This document shows, piece after piece, positions 1-7,001 of a stretch of DNA of 37,342 nucleotides. A program made the position numbers and the translations under genes. The stretch comes from an uncultured Saprospiraceae bacterium (GTDB lineage: Bacteria > Bacteroidota > Bacteroidia > Chitinophagales > Saprospiraceae), in the NCBI GenBank assembly GCA_937959275.1, contig CALGLU010000090.1:1-37342 (forward strand), written 5' to 3'. How positions within the stretch are numbered: the stretch's first letter is position 1; each line of letters starts with the position of its first letter. Below the pieces are notes generated by a model that ran no database searches, was not told where the DNA came from, and saw only the letters and a list, made by a program, of their open reading frames with translations.

Positions 1-73
1 CTTTTGATTGACCACTAGCCAGGTATCGTTTAACCAGCGGAAACATTTGAGATTGGTTGCGTTGTTTACTCAT
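1..73 (-). CDS. N-terminus of an IS66 accessory-like protein (partial)
   Basis: Twenty-four codons are visible from an ATG at 73, beginning MSKQRNQSQMFPLV and continuing with a K-R-Y-L-A-S-G-Q-S-K stretch. The pattern of a basic N-terminus followed by a short amphipathic helix and 'S-G-Q-S-K' is like IS66 TnpA/Orf1-type proteins, whose helix-turn-helix follows with a conserved F-C segment. That diagnostic part is outside the window. The frame is open to the edge, and the start is 67 bases inside the putative IS end, a normal spacing. Function is inferred from a short fragment plus its position; another helix-turn-helix protein is possible. Confidence 0.45.
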   Translation of the reverse strand, partial: MSKQRNQSQMFPLVKRYLASGQSK

Positions 74-140
74 TTATTTTTTGGAGTAAATTTAATAGTA
101 GAAACTCGGAAATTTAACACGCGGTTGCTGGAACGCTTAC
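1..140 (-). mobile_element. left end of an IS66-family-like insertion sequence (truncated by window edge)
   Basis: Read on the minus strand, position 140 begins GTAAGCGTTCC, which resembles the GTAAGCG-type terminal inverted repeat of IS66 elements. About 67 bases further in, an ORF starts at 73 and runs off the window; its first residues resemble the small accessory protein encoded first in IS66 elements. The 8 bases just outside the end (141-148, actataag) would be one half of the usual 8-bp target duplication. The other end lies outside the window, so the element cannot be confirmed. The family call is from memory of IS66 ends and is an inference. Confidence 0.5.
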
Positions 141-143
141 ACT

Positions 144-417
144 ATAAGTATAGGATATGAAATGTCATTGGTCAGGAGACCAAAAACGGCAAGTCGTTTT
201 AATAAGATAAGGCTAATTCAAATCAAGCAAACCATCAGGTAATCCTAATTGCCGCTGTTGGTCTCCGAACCAACAGCTTCACTTTTACCAAAGCCCATGT
301 TGATGTTGTTGCTAATAAGTATAGCATTTGGCTGTCATTGGTCAGGAGACCAAAAACGGCAAGTCGTTTTAATGAGATAAGGCTAATTCAAATCAAGCAA
401 ACCATCAGGTAATTCTA
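144..417. repeat. 170-bp tandem duplication copying the rimM 3' end
   Basis: Positions 144-247 and 315-417 are nearly identical (offset 170-171). Each copy holds, on the minus strand, the last codons of rimM (L-P-D-G-L-L-D-L-N, stop) plus about 70 bases downstream. Only a few mismatches separate the long shared block 163-247 / 333-417. The genuine rimM end is the 315-417 copy; the 144-247 copy is a detached gene tail. Between them, 254-277 is a perfect hairpin (gctgttggt / accaacagc, 6-base loop). Each copy also contains a small aaaacg...cgtttt inverted repeat just downstream of the stop, possibly a weak terminator. Apart from this, the gap 74-382 contains no gene. Confidence 0.85.
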
Positions 418-892
418 ACGATATTGTTTTTGTATCGTGATTGATAGCTAGAATCAAGTCTTCATGCAATGGGATCATAATCTCTTGATCCTTATGGAGA
501 ATGACGCCCATCAATTGTTGTGGAAATTCTTGAATATCATTCAGGACACCTATTTGCTGATCTTTATTGTTGACCAAGTAGCCAACATAGGATTTGAATG
601 ACTGCTCTGCTTCAGTATTCTTGATATATTTTCGTTCGATGTAAATGGAGCAGGAGTTAAATTTAATGGCAGCCTCCTTTGAATCGATGTCTTCTAGCTT
701 GCAAAAAAAATTATGGCCTGCATGTATTTGGTCAATTTTAAATGGCACCTTCATCGTTTCAATATCAACAAATAAAAACTGACTTTGCTGTATTGGTTCT
801 TGAAAGGCTTCTTCAACTGATAGTTTCATAACGCCTTGGTACCCATGGGTCTTGGCAATAAAACCAACCTTGACTAAGTCGATATTGTCCAT
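383..892 (-). CDS. rimM: ribosome maturation factor RimM
   Basis: RimM binds ribosomal protein S19 and helps mature the head of the 30S subunit in the cytoplasm. The 169-residue product has the family length and layout: an N-terminal RimM barrel starting with V-G-F-I-A-K-T-H-G-Y-Q-G (near residues 9-20), followed by a PRC-barrel domain from about residue 100 (S-Y-V-G-Y-L-V ... I-P-L-H-E-D-L-I). The ATG at 892 overlaps the mnmA stop by one base (TAATG), so the two are probably translationally coupled. The last nine codons and downstream sequence are repeated at 144-247. In many bacteria rimM sits with rpsP and trmD; here its partner is mnmA. Confidence 0.93.
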   Translation of the reverse strand: MDNIDLVKVGFIAKTHGYQGVMKLSVEEAFQEPIQQSQFLFVDIETMKVPFKIDQIHAGHNFFCKLEDIDSKEAAIKFNSCSIYIERKYIKNTEAEQSFKSYVGYLVNNKDQQIGVLNDIQEFPQQLMGVILHKDQEIMIPLHEDLILAINHDTKTISLELPDGLLDLN

Positions 893-1986
893 TACAGGCT
901 TTTGATTATGATTCCACCACCAATAACATCATCACCTTCGTAGAAAACCGCTGATTGGCCGGGAGCAACACCCCTTACATTCGCATGAAATTCAACTTTT
1001 ACTTGACCAGAATCTGATTCAATTGTAGATAGGACGCCTGAGTCCTGATATCTTACCTTGGTAAGGGCCTCCATTGGCTCTGTAAGCGCCTCATACTTCA
1101 TGAAGTTCTGTTTGTAGACATACATGCCATTTCGAAGCAAATCATCTACATCGCCCAAAACAACAGTATTCGTATCAGGGTTGATATCTGTGACATACAT
1201 CGGTTTGCTAAATCCCCCGCCGAGACCTTTGCGCTGTCCTACAGTATAAAAAGGATAACCATTATGCTTACCTATAATATTGCCACTGTTGTCGACGAAT
1301 GTGCCACCAGCCACTTGTGCTTCCAACTCTGGCTTTCGATGCCTCAAAAAATCTCTGTAGTTATTACCAGGGACAAAACAAATCTCATAACTCTCAGCTT
1401 TTTTTGCCAAATCAGCGTAGCCAGCATCAAATGCGATTTGTCGTACCTCGGGTTTCGTTAAGTCTCCTAAAGGAAATTGAGTCCGCTCTAGACATTCTTG
1501 CGATAAACCCCAAAGGACATAAGATTGATCTTTGTGGTCATCAACTGCTTTTTGCACGAACCTGCGCCCATTCTGCTGGCCTATTTTGGCATAATGACCT
1601 GTGGCAATAAACTCACAATCCATCGCATCAGCCCGCTTCAACAAGGCTGACCATTTGATATGCGTATTACAAAGAACACATGGATTAGGGGTCCTGCCAG
1701 CGATATATTCATTGACAAAATCATCAATCACATAATCTCCGAACTCTTCTCGAATATCGATGATGAAGTGATGAAAGCCAAAATCAACAGCCATTTGACG
1801 GGCGTCATTAATAGAGTCGAGGCTACAACAGCCAGTTTCCTTTCCCGAAGAACCTGAACTAGCATAATCCCATGTTTTCATTGTTATGCCAACGACTTCA
1901 TAGCCTTGTTCATGCATTAACATAGCTGTGACAGTACTATCAATACCACCACTCATAGCCACTAAAACTCTTCCTTTTTTACTCAT
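892..1986 (-). CDS. mnmA: tRNA-specific 2-thiouridylase MnmA
   Basis: MnmA makes 2-thiouridine at the wobble U34 of tRNA-Lys, -Glu and -Gln, using ATP to adenylate the base and sulfur relayed from a cysteine desulfurase. The 364-residue length is normal. The PP-loop S-G-G-I-D-S is at residues 12-17. The N-P-C-V-L-C-N segment supplies the expected catalytic cysteine (C106), and S-Y-E-I-C-F-V supplies the second (C203). T-G-H-Y-A-K near 129-134 and the G-Q-R-K-G-L-G segment are also typical. It is first in a two-gene minus-strand unit with rimM, overlapping by one base. The 136-bp gap to the divergent M48 gene should hold both promoters. Confidence 0.95.
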   Translation of the reverse strand: MSKKGRVLVAMSGGIDSTVTAMLMHEQGYEVVGITMKTWDYASSGSSGKETGCCSLDSINDARQMAVDFGFHHFIIDIREEFGDYVIDDFVNEYIAGRTPNPCVLCNTHIKWSALLKRADAMDCEFIATGHYAKIGQQNGRRFVQKAVDDHKDQSYVLWGLSQECLERTQFPLGDLTKPEVRQIAFDAGYADLAKKAESYEICFVPGNNYRDFLRHRKPELEAQVAGGTFVDNSGNIIGKHNGYPFYTVGQRKGLGGGFSKPMYVTDINPDTNTVVLGDVDDLLRNGMYVYKQNFMKYEALTEPMEALTKVRYQDSGVLSTIESDSGQVKVEFHANVRGVAPGQSAVFYEGDDVIGGGIIIKSL

Positions 1987-2075
1987 CAGTTCTTAACTAA
2001 GAATTATGTTTTTAATCGAATTATTCACAAATATAAACCGTTAATATCTACATAATGCTGACATTTGCACGATTA

Positions 2076-2083
2076 TAGTTTTG
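2076..2083 (+). promoter_or_regulatory. possible Bacteroidota -7 promoter element for the M48 gene
   Basis: TAGTTTTG fits the Bacteroidota TAnnTTTG -7 element and lies 40 bases before the M48 protease ATG. No well-spaced upstream TTTG (-33) element is seen, so this is a tentative site. Confidence 0.3.
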
Positions 2084-2122
2084 CAAAAGTATAAGTTTTG
2101 ACTAACAAAAATTATTTCTAAC

Positions 2123-3634
2123 ATGAATCATAACAGTTTGAAGAGACTTTCTCAATGTCTTCTTCTATTTACTCTCCTTGCATTTGTCATTGCATGTGCT
2201 CGTAATCCTGTAACTGGAAAGAGAGAAGTCATGCTTGTTTCAGAAGCGCAGGAACTCCAAATGGGCCTTCAATCTGATCCAGGTATCATCGCCAATTTTG
2301 GCTTGTATGAAGATGAAGAATTACAGGCATTTATCAATGAAAAGGGTAGAGAGATGGGAGCTATTAGCCATCGCCCTGATTTAGAGTATAACTTCAGAAT
2401 CTTAGATTCTCCAGTCGTTAACGCCTTTGCAGTACCAGGAGGCTTTGTTTACTTTACAAGAGGGATAATGGCTCATTTTAGCAATGAAGCTGAGTTTGCT
2501 GGTGTTTTAGGACATGAGATAGGTCATATCACTGCTCGACACTCTGCATCTCAAATGAGTAAGCAACAGCTCTATGGTGGACTGTTTACGATTGGCATGA
2601 TCGTTTCTGAAGAGTTTCGTCAGTTCGGTGATTTAGCTTCTCAGGGCCTCGGTGCTATGTTCTTAAAGTTTGGCAGAGACGATGAGAGTCAATCAGATGA
2701 ATTAGGTGTAGATTATTCGACACAAATCGGGTACGATGCTCACGAAATGGCAAACTTCTTCGCAGTTCTTAAAAACTTACAAGCACAAGCAGGTGTCAAC
2801 ATTCCAGAATGGCAATCAACACACCCTGATCCTGCTAATCGATTTAATAATGTACACTCGTTAGCGGATAAGTACCAAGCTGGTGTTGATAAAAGTACAT
2901 TGAAAATCAACAGGAATGAATATCTAGCTCTCATTGATGGAATGGTCTATGGGGAAGATCCTCGGCAAGGCTTTGTAGAAAATAATAATTTCTATCACCC
3001 AGAACTTAAGTTTCAGTTTCCTGTTCCAGCCAACTGGCAATTAGCGAATACCCCTCAAGCCGTACAAATGGCTGAAGAAAGTGGGAAGGCAATTATGCTT
3101 CTTAGATTATCGCAAGCGACAACCCTTCAAGAAGCCGCACAAGCAGCGTCAGAGGAATATCAGTTTAGTGTTGTCGAATCTTCAAATGTAAACGTCAATG
3201 GAAATCCTGCTCTCGCTATGATATCTGATATTGTGCAAGAGCAACAACAACAGCAAACTACACAAGCAGCGCCTTCACTTCGTGTACTATCTTACTTTAT
3301 TCAATACAATGGTTTGATTTACCAAATGCACGGCGTAGCAGCGACCACTGACTTCAATACATACTATAATTCATTTTCGAATACAATGACGAATTTCAGA
3401 ACGCTGCATGATCCGAATAAGATCAATCGGACACCTGAAAGAATCCAAATTGTATCGCTATCACAGGCTATGACAATGTCTCAAGCTCTTCAAAAAGCGG
3501 GTATCGCTGCAGAGAGATTAGAGACGATGGCTATCTTAAATAATGTTCCGCTAGATGGGACATTGCCTGTCGGCTCTACAATCAAAATTCTAACAAAAAA
3601 TTATACGCCTCCAGTCATTGGTGGTAATAAGTAA
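2123..3634 (+). CDS. M48 family metalloprotease lipoprotein
   Basis: A predicted zinc metalloprotease of the envelope, related to the BepA/LoiP/YcaL group that handles misfolded outer-membrane proteins. The N-terminus is a lipoprotein signal (hydrophobic stretch 13-24, lipobox ending at Cys25). The M48 domain spans about 35-260: the zinc motif HEIGH is at 131-135, and E188-x-x-x-D192 fits the third-ligand EXXXD motif. Residues 285-420 form a region with a Gln-rich stretch. The last ~60 residues (S-L-S-Q-A-M-T-M-S-Q-A-L ... L-P-V-G-S-T-I-K-I-L) resemble a LysM-like or SLH-type tail, but that is uncertain. At 503 residues it is longer than minimal M48 proteins. It is monocistronic, with a strong terminator 47 bases after the stop. 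Confidence 0.9.
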   Translation: MNHNSLKRLSQCLLLFTLLAFVIACARNPVTGKREVMLVSEAQELQMGLQSDPGIIANFGLYEDEELQAFINEKGREMGAISHRPDLEYNFRILDSPVVNAFAVPGGFVYFTRGIMAHFSNEAEFAGVLGHEIGHITARHSASQMSKQQLYGGLFTIGMIVSEEFRQFGDLASQGLGAMFLKFGRDDESQSDELGVDYSTQIGYDAHEMANFFAVLKNLQAQAGVNIPEWQSTHPDPANRFNNVHSLADKYQAGVDKSTLKINRNEYLALIDGMVYGEDPRQGFVENNNFYHPELKFQFPVPANWQLANTPQAVQMAEESGKAIMLLRLSQATTLQEAAQAASEEYQFSVVESSNVNVNGNPALAMISDIVQEQQQQQTTQAAPSLRVLSYFIQYNGLIYQMHGVAATTDFNTYYNSFSNTMTNFRTLHDPNKINRTPERIQIVSLSQAMTMSQALQKAGIAAERLETMAILNNVPLDGTLPVGSTIKILTKNYTPPVIGGNK

Positions 3635-3681
3635 TATACAAATCATTTAATTTGGACTATTCAATCCAGATTAATACACGT

Positions 3682-3714
3682 AAAAAAGGCGCTGAGAACA
3701 TCAGCGCCTTTTTT
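3682..3714 (+). terminator. rho-independent terminator of the M48 gene
   Basis: A perfect 14-bp stem (aaaaaaggcgctga / tcagcgcctttttt) with a 5-base loop, ending in a T tract, lies 47 bases after the protease stop. Its A/T flanks would let it work in both directions. Confidence 0.9.
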
Positions 3715-3801
3715 ATTTCCAATAACTCACGACATGTAATTGTCTGAACTATGATTTTTGTGATTATAAGATTAATATGTTTTTGCTTTGAGCAAAACAA
3801 A

Positions 3802-3945
3802 GATTTATTTCCTAACAAGGACTACAACTCTCAACTGTCTGAATCAGGATTTACATGATTTTAAGATTATCACGATTTAGTTTAGGTAAAAAAGGATTTA
3901 TTTCCTAACAAGGACTGCAACTCTTAACTATCTGAATCAGGATTT
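3802..3945. repeat. direct repeat pair in intergenic DNA
   Basis: A ~51-bp sequence beginning gatttatttcctaacaagga occurs at 3802-3852 and again at 3895-3945 with three or so changes (offset 93). The segment between, and after, contains 'gaatcaggattta' and 'gattttaagattatcacgattt'-style runs. Similar runs are frequent between genes in Bacteroidota (from memory). No ORF is supported in 3721-4101. Confidence 0.75.
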
Positions 3946-4045
3946 AAATTTAAATTTCCAACACGATTCGTTCTCTATAAGAACTAGCTACCCAAGATAG
4001 TTCCTTATCAAAATACCAGACTCGCTCCTTACATTCAACCCCGCT

Positions 4046-4099
4046 ATTCACTACGTTCACTGCAACACTCAACACTCAACATTCAACACTCACCACTCA
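4046..4099. repeat. (CACTCAA)-type minisatellite
   Basis: Degenerate tandem copies of caacactcaa / cactcaac / attcaacact run up to the stop codon of the nucleoside transporter. The DNA is low-complexity and non-coding, and lies directly 3' of the gene. This completes the 3635-4101 gap: terminator, the direct repeats, then this tract. Confidence 0.6.
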
Positions 4100-4101
4100 A
4101 C

Positions 4102-5394
4102 TTACATAATCATCCCCGCAATCGCCCCCGTCATCAACGTAGCCACAGTCCCACCAATCAAGGCTTTAAAGCCAAACTCAGTTAGCGTTTTTCGTTGACT
4201 TGGCGCTAGGCCTCCGATCCCTCCAATCTGAATACCGATAGAAGCAAAGTTGGCAAAACCACATAGGGCATAGGTAGCGATTAAGATAGATTTTTCAGAT
4301 AATACTCCTGCTGCGATATATCCCTTTAGCGAGAAGTAGGCAACGAATTCATTTAGGATTGTCTTTTCTCCCAGTAACTGACCGATCACCATGATGTCCT
4401 TACTGTCGATGCCGATCAACCACGCGATAGGCGCAAAAATAAATCCAAGTAAGTACTGCATAGATAAACCTGAGAAGGTGCCGTTAGAGTTTTGGCTGAT
4501 CAATTCATTAATATTGACAAGATCACCTACCCAAAACAAGAATCTATTGCCTAAATAAATGAATGCCATAAACGCTAAAAGCATAGCTCCTACATTCACG
4601 GCTAGTTTCACACCGTCAGTGGTACCTGTCGATATGGCATCGAGAAAATTATCGCCTGCATCTTGTCTAGGTATGGAAATGTTTTGGTCGATTTTGTCAG
4701 GCTCTGTTTCTGGGAATAATATTTTAGCAGCGACAATAGCTGCGGGTGCTGATATGATTGAAGCCGTCAATAAATGCATCCCGAATTTTTGTTGGGCTAC
4801 AGGGTCTGAGCCTCCTAACATCGCCAAATACGCACCAAATACGCCCCCAGCAATGGTAGCCATCCCTCCCGTCATTAAGCACAAGACTTCTGACTTTGTC
4901 ATTTTATCTAAATAGGGTTTGACCACTAAGGGAGCTTCGGTTTGGCCAATAAATACATTAGCAGCCGCTGCAAGACTCTCCGCACCCGACAGACGCATCG
5001 TCTTACTCATGACCCACGCAAAGCCATGTACGACCTTTTGTAAAATCCCATAGTAATAGAGAAGTGATGACATAGCAGAGAAAAACACGACTGTTGGCAA
5101 TACCGTAAATGCAAATCCAAATCCTCCACCCTCAACGGCTAGATCACCAAATAGAAATTGAGCTGCTTCTATGGTACTGTTGATGACCACAAGAAATCCA
5201 TCTACTATAGTGCTAAAAATTGCTCTAATAAATGGGATTTTAATCATGAGCACAGCTAGCCCAATCTGTAAAAGTATTCCTGATGCAACCAATCTCCAAT
5301 CTATTGATTTTCTGCTTGTGCTAAACAGATAACAGATCCCTAGCATAGATACGATCCCTATGACGCCTCTGTATATATTTTCGAATAATTCCAA
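4102..5394 (-). CDS. concentrative nucleoside transporter (NupC/CNT family)
   Basis: An inner-membrane symporter of the CNT family that imports nucleosides with H+ or Na+. The 430 residues are mostly hydrophobic helices. Recognisable family segments are F-T-V-L-P-T-V-V-F-F-S-A with L-Y-Y-Y-G-I-L (near 97-118), the G-Q-T-E-A-P-L-V nucleoside-binding loop (about 150-157) and the C-terminal G-F-A-N-F-A-S-I-G-I-Q-I-G-G-I-G motif. The start is a TTG at 5394 preceded by an AGGA ribosome-binding site; no ATG lies upstream before an in-frame stop. It is divergent from uridine kinase across 89 bp, which suggests nucleosides taken up are phosphorylated by the neighbour. The cation used cannot be decided here. 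Confidence 0.93.
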   Translation of the reverse strand: MELFENIYRGVIGIVSMLGICYLFSTSRKSIDWRLVASGILLQIGLAVLMIKIPFIRAIFSTIVDGFLVVINSTIEAAQFLFGDLAVEGGGFGFAFTVLPTVVFFSAMSSLLYYYGILQKVVHGFAWVMSKTMRLSGAESLAAAANVFIGQTEAPLVVKPYLDKMTKSEVLCLMTGGMATIAGGVFGAYLAMLGGSDPVAQQKFGMHLLTASIISAPAAIVAAKILFPETEPDKIDQNISIPRQDAGDNFLDAISTGTTDGVKLAVNVGAMLLAFMAFIYLGNRFLFWVGDLVNINELISQNSNGTFSGLSMQYLLGFIFAPIAWLIGIDSKDIMVIGQLLGEKTILNEFVAYFSLKGYIAAGVLSEKSILIATYALCGFANFASIGIQIGGIGGLAPSQRKTLTEFGFKALIGGTVATLMTGAIAGMIM

Positions 5395-5483
5395 TATTCC
5401 TAATTTATATGACTGAATTCAATAACTTCGATCATCTGAAAGTAAACTAATTTTTTTAATATACGAATTGTAGACTTGCATTT

Positions 5484-6107
5484 ATGATAAAGGCAAAATG
5501 TGTGATTGGAGTGACAGGTGGAAGTGGCTCAGGTAAGACTTCCATTGTACACGAAATCAGGGATATGTTTGCAGAATCTGAGTTATGCATTCTCTCACAA
5601 GACAATTATTATATCCCACGAGAGGAGCAGTATGTGGATGACAATGGGGTGCAGAATTTTGATTTACCAAGCTCTATTAATTTAAAGGCATTCACTGAAG
5701 ATGTTAATAAATTGATGAACGGTCAGGCGGTGGATCTGAAAGAATACGTATTTAACAATGAATTAAAAGAAGCTAGTATTTTACATTTCCAACCAGCGCC
5801 TGTCATCTTAGCAGAAGGACTATTTATTTATCATGATGAGGTGATGAGAAATCTTTTTGATTACAAATTTTTTGTTGATGCACCTGAAGATGTAAAACTA
5901 ATCAGACGAATAAAACGCGATCGAGTAGAACGAAATTATCCTTTGGACGATGTGCTGTATCGTTTTGAGCACCACGTCACGCCGAGCTATGTCAAATATA
6001 TTTTGCCATACAAATCTCATTGTGATATCATTATTAATAACACACACAGTTATAAAAAAGGGATCGATATTTTATCATCCTTTATTCAAACAAAGATTGT
6101 GGATTGA
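5484..6107 (+). CDS. udk: uridine kinase
   Basis: Phosphorylates uridine (and usually cytidine) to the monophosphate in pyrimidine salvage. The 207-residue protein matches the family length. The P-loop G-V-T-G-G-S-G-S-G-K-T-S lies at residues 9-20. S-Q-D-N-Y-Y matches the conserved D-x-Y-Y substrate loop, and R-R-I-K-R-D fits the lid arginines. It is divergent from a CNT nucleoside importer and overlaps the next gene by 4 bases, so the three form a nucleoside-handling neighbourhood. The sequence departs from E. coli Udk in the middle, so a related uridine/pantothenate-kinase-like P-loop kinase is a less likely reading. Confidence 0.87.
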   Translation: MIKAKCVIGVTGGSGSGKTSIVHEIRDMFAESELCILSQDNYYIPREEQYVDDNGVQNFDLPSSINLKAFTEDVNKLMNGQAVDLKEYVFNNELKEASILHFQPAPVILAEGLFIYHDEVMRNLFDYKFFVDAPEDVKLIRRIKRDRVERNYPLDDVLYRFEHHVTPSYVKYILPYKSHCDIIINNTHSYKKGIDILSSFIQTKIVD

Positions 6108-6910
6108 AATTAATTTTCAGCAGAAAAGGAATAGATGATGCCTATGGAAAAGGTGCCAGTCCAATTTTTCCAAACGGACAAATGGTGTCTATTCCCATTC
6201 CTGTGAAAGGACAAGAAAAAGGGATTCAGTACAAAGATCTTCAGCACTCAGAAATATCTTATCAACGACTTATCAAACAACTCCAAATTCCAATTAAAAG
6301 AAAGACATGCCATTTTGATCCTGATCTGAATCCTATGGTTCTCGAACGAACGAGATCATGGAAGCCTTGTTTGGGACATCATGGTGCAGCTGTCAAACAC
6401 CTCTTCAACCAAGGTATAGCTGTTGGTGATGTATTTTTATTTTTTGGATCATTTAGACATGTCAAACAGGCCAAATATAAGCAGTGGAACTTCATAAAAG
6501 AATCACCTAAGCAACATATTGTATATGGTTTTTTAAGAATTGGAAAAATCCTAAATTTAAAAGACAAGGCAGAGCGGGACGAAGCAATACATCTCGGTTA
6601 TGAAAATCATCCGCATGTTCAAAATGATTATAAAGGCCAAAATGTATTATTCATTGCTTCTGACGCAGAGACGGGATCAGGCCTTTTTACCTACAATCAA
6701 GAATTAGTCCTGACTCAAGCAGGTTCAACTAAAAGTATCTGGGAATTACCAGCCTTCTTTTATGATCTAAAAATAAGTAGACATGAAAAGCGAGAGCGGT
6801 TCAGCTTGAAAAATGAAATGACTATTTTAAAAACAGTTGGGATTGGGCAGGAGTTTGTGGTTGAAGAGAATGAACTAGTGACTCAATGGGTAAATGCCTT
6901 GATTTCCTAA
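6104..6910 (+). CDS. Nmad3-like putative nucleotide-modification-associated protein
   Basis: The 268-residue protein begins K-L-I-F-S-R-K-G-I-D and continues with S-P-I-F-P-N-G and V-S-I-P-I-P. It also has a C-L-G-H-H-G-A segment near residue 87 and F-F-G-S-F-R-H near 108. I recognise this pattern as the family named 'nucleotide modification associated domain 3' (Nmad3), predicted from gene neighbourhoods to act in nucleotide or DNA base modification; its biochemistry is not settled. Several conserved His, Cys and acidic residues suggest an enzyme. The start is TTG at 6104, overlapping the uridine kinase stop (TTGA), so it is probably co-translated with udk. No phage genes are nearby. Confidence 0.7.
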   Translation: MKLIFSRKGIDDAYGKGASPIFPNGQMVSIPIPVKGQEKGIQYKDLQHSEISYQRLIKQLQIPIKRKTCHFDPDLNPMVLERTRSWKPCLGHHGAAVKHLFNQGIAVGDVFLFFGSFRHVKQAKYKQWNFIKESPKQHIVYGFLRIGKILNLKDKAERDEAIHLGYENHPHVQNDYKGQNVLFIASDAETGSGLFTYNQELVLTQAGSTKSIWELPAFFYDLKISRHEKRERFSLKNEMTILKTVGIGQEFVVEENELVTQWVNALIS

Positions 6911-7001
6911 TGTGACAGGTGTTTAAGCTTCCTTCAACTTTATTTTGACACAAGTTCGCAGTTCTATAATTCTCTTGCGAATGACTTAGACTTTCCTCCT
7001 A

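Noticed and set aside
1264-1857. Plus-strand ORFs of 65-103 aa across mnmA
   Set aside because: They lie wholly inside a well-supported gene on the other strand and have no family motifs; antisense frames.
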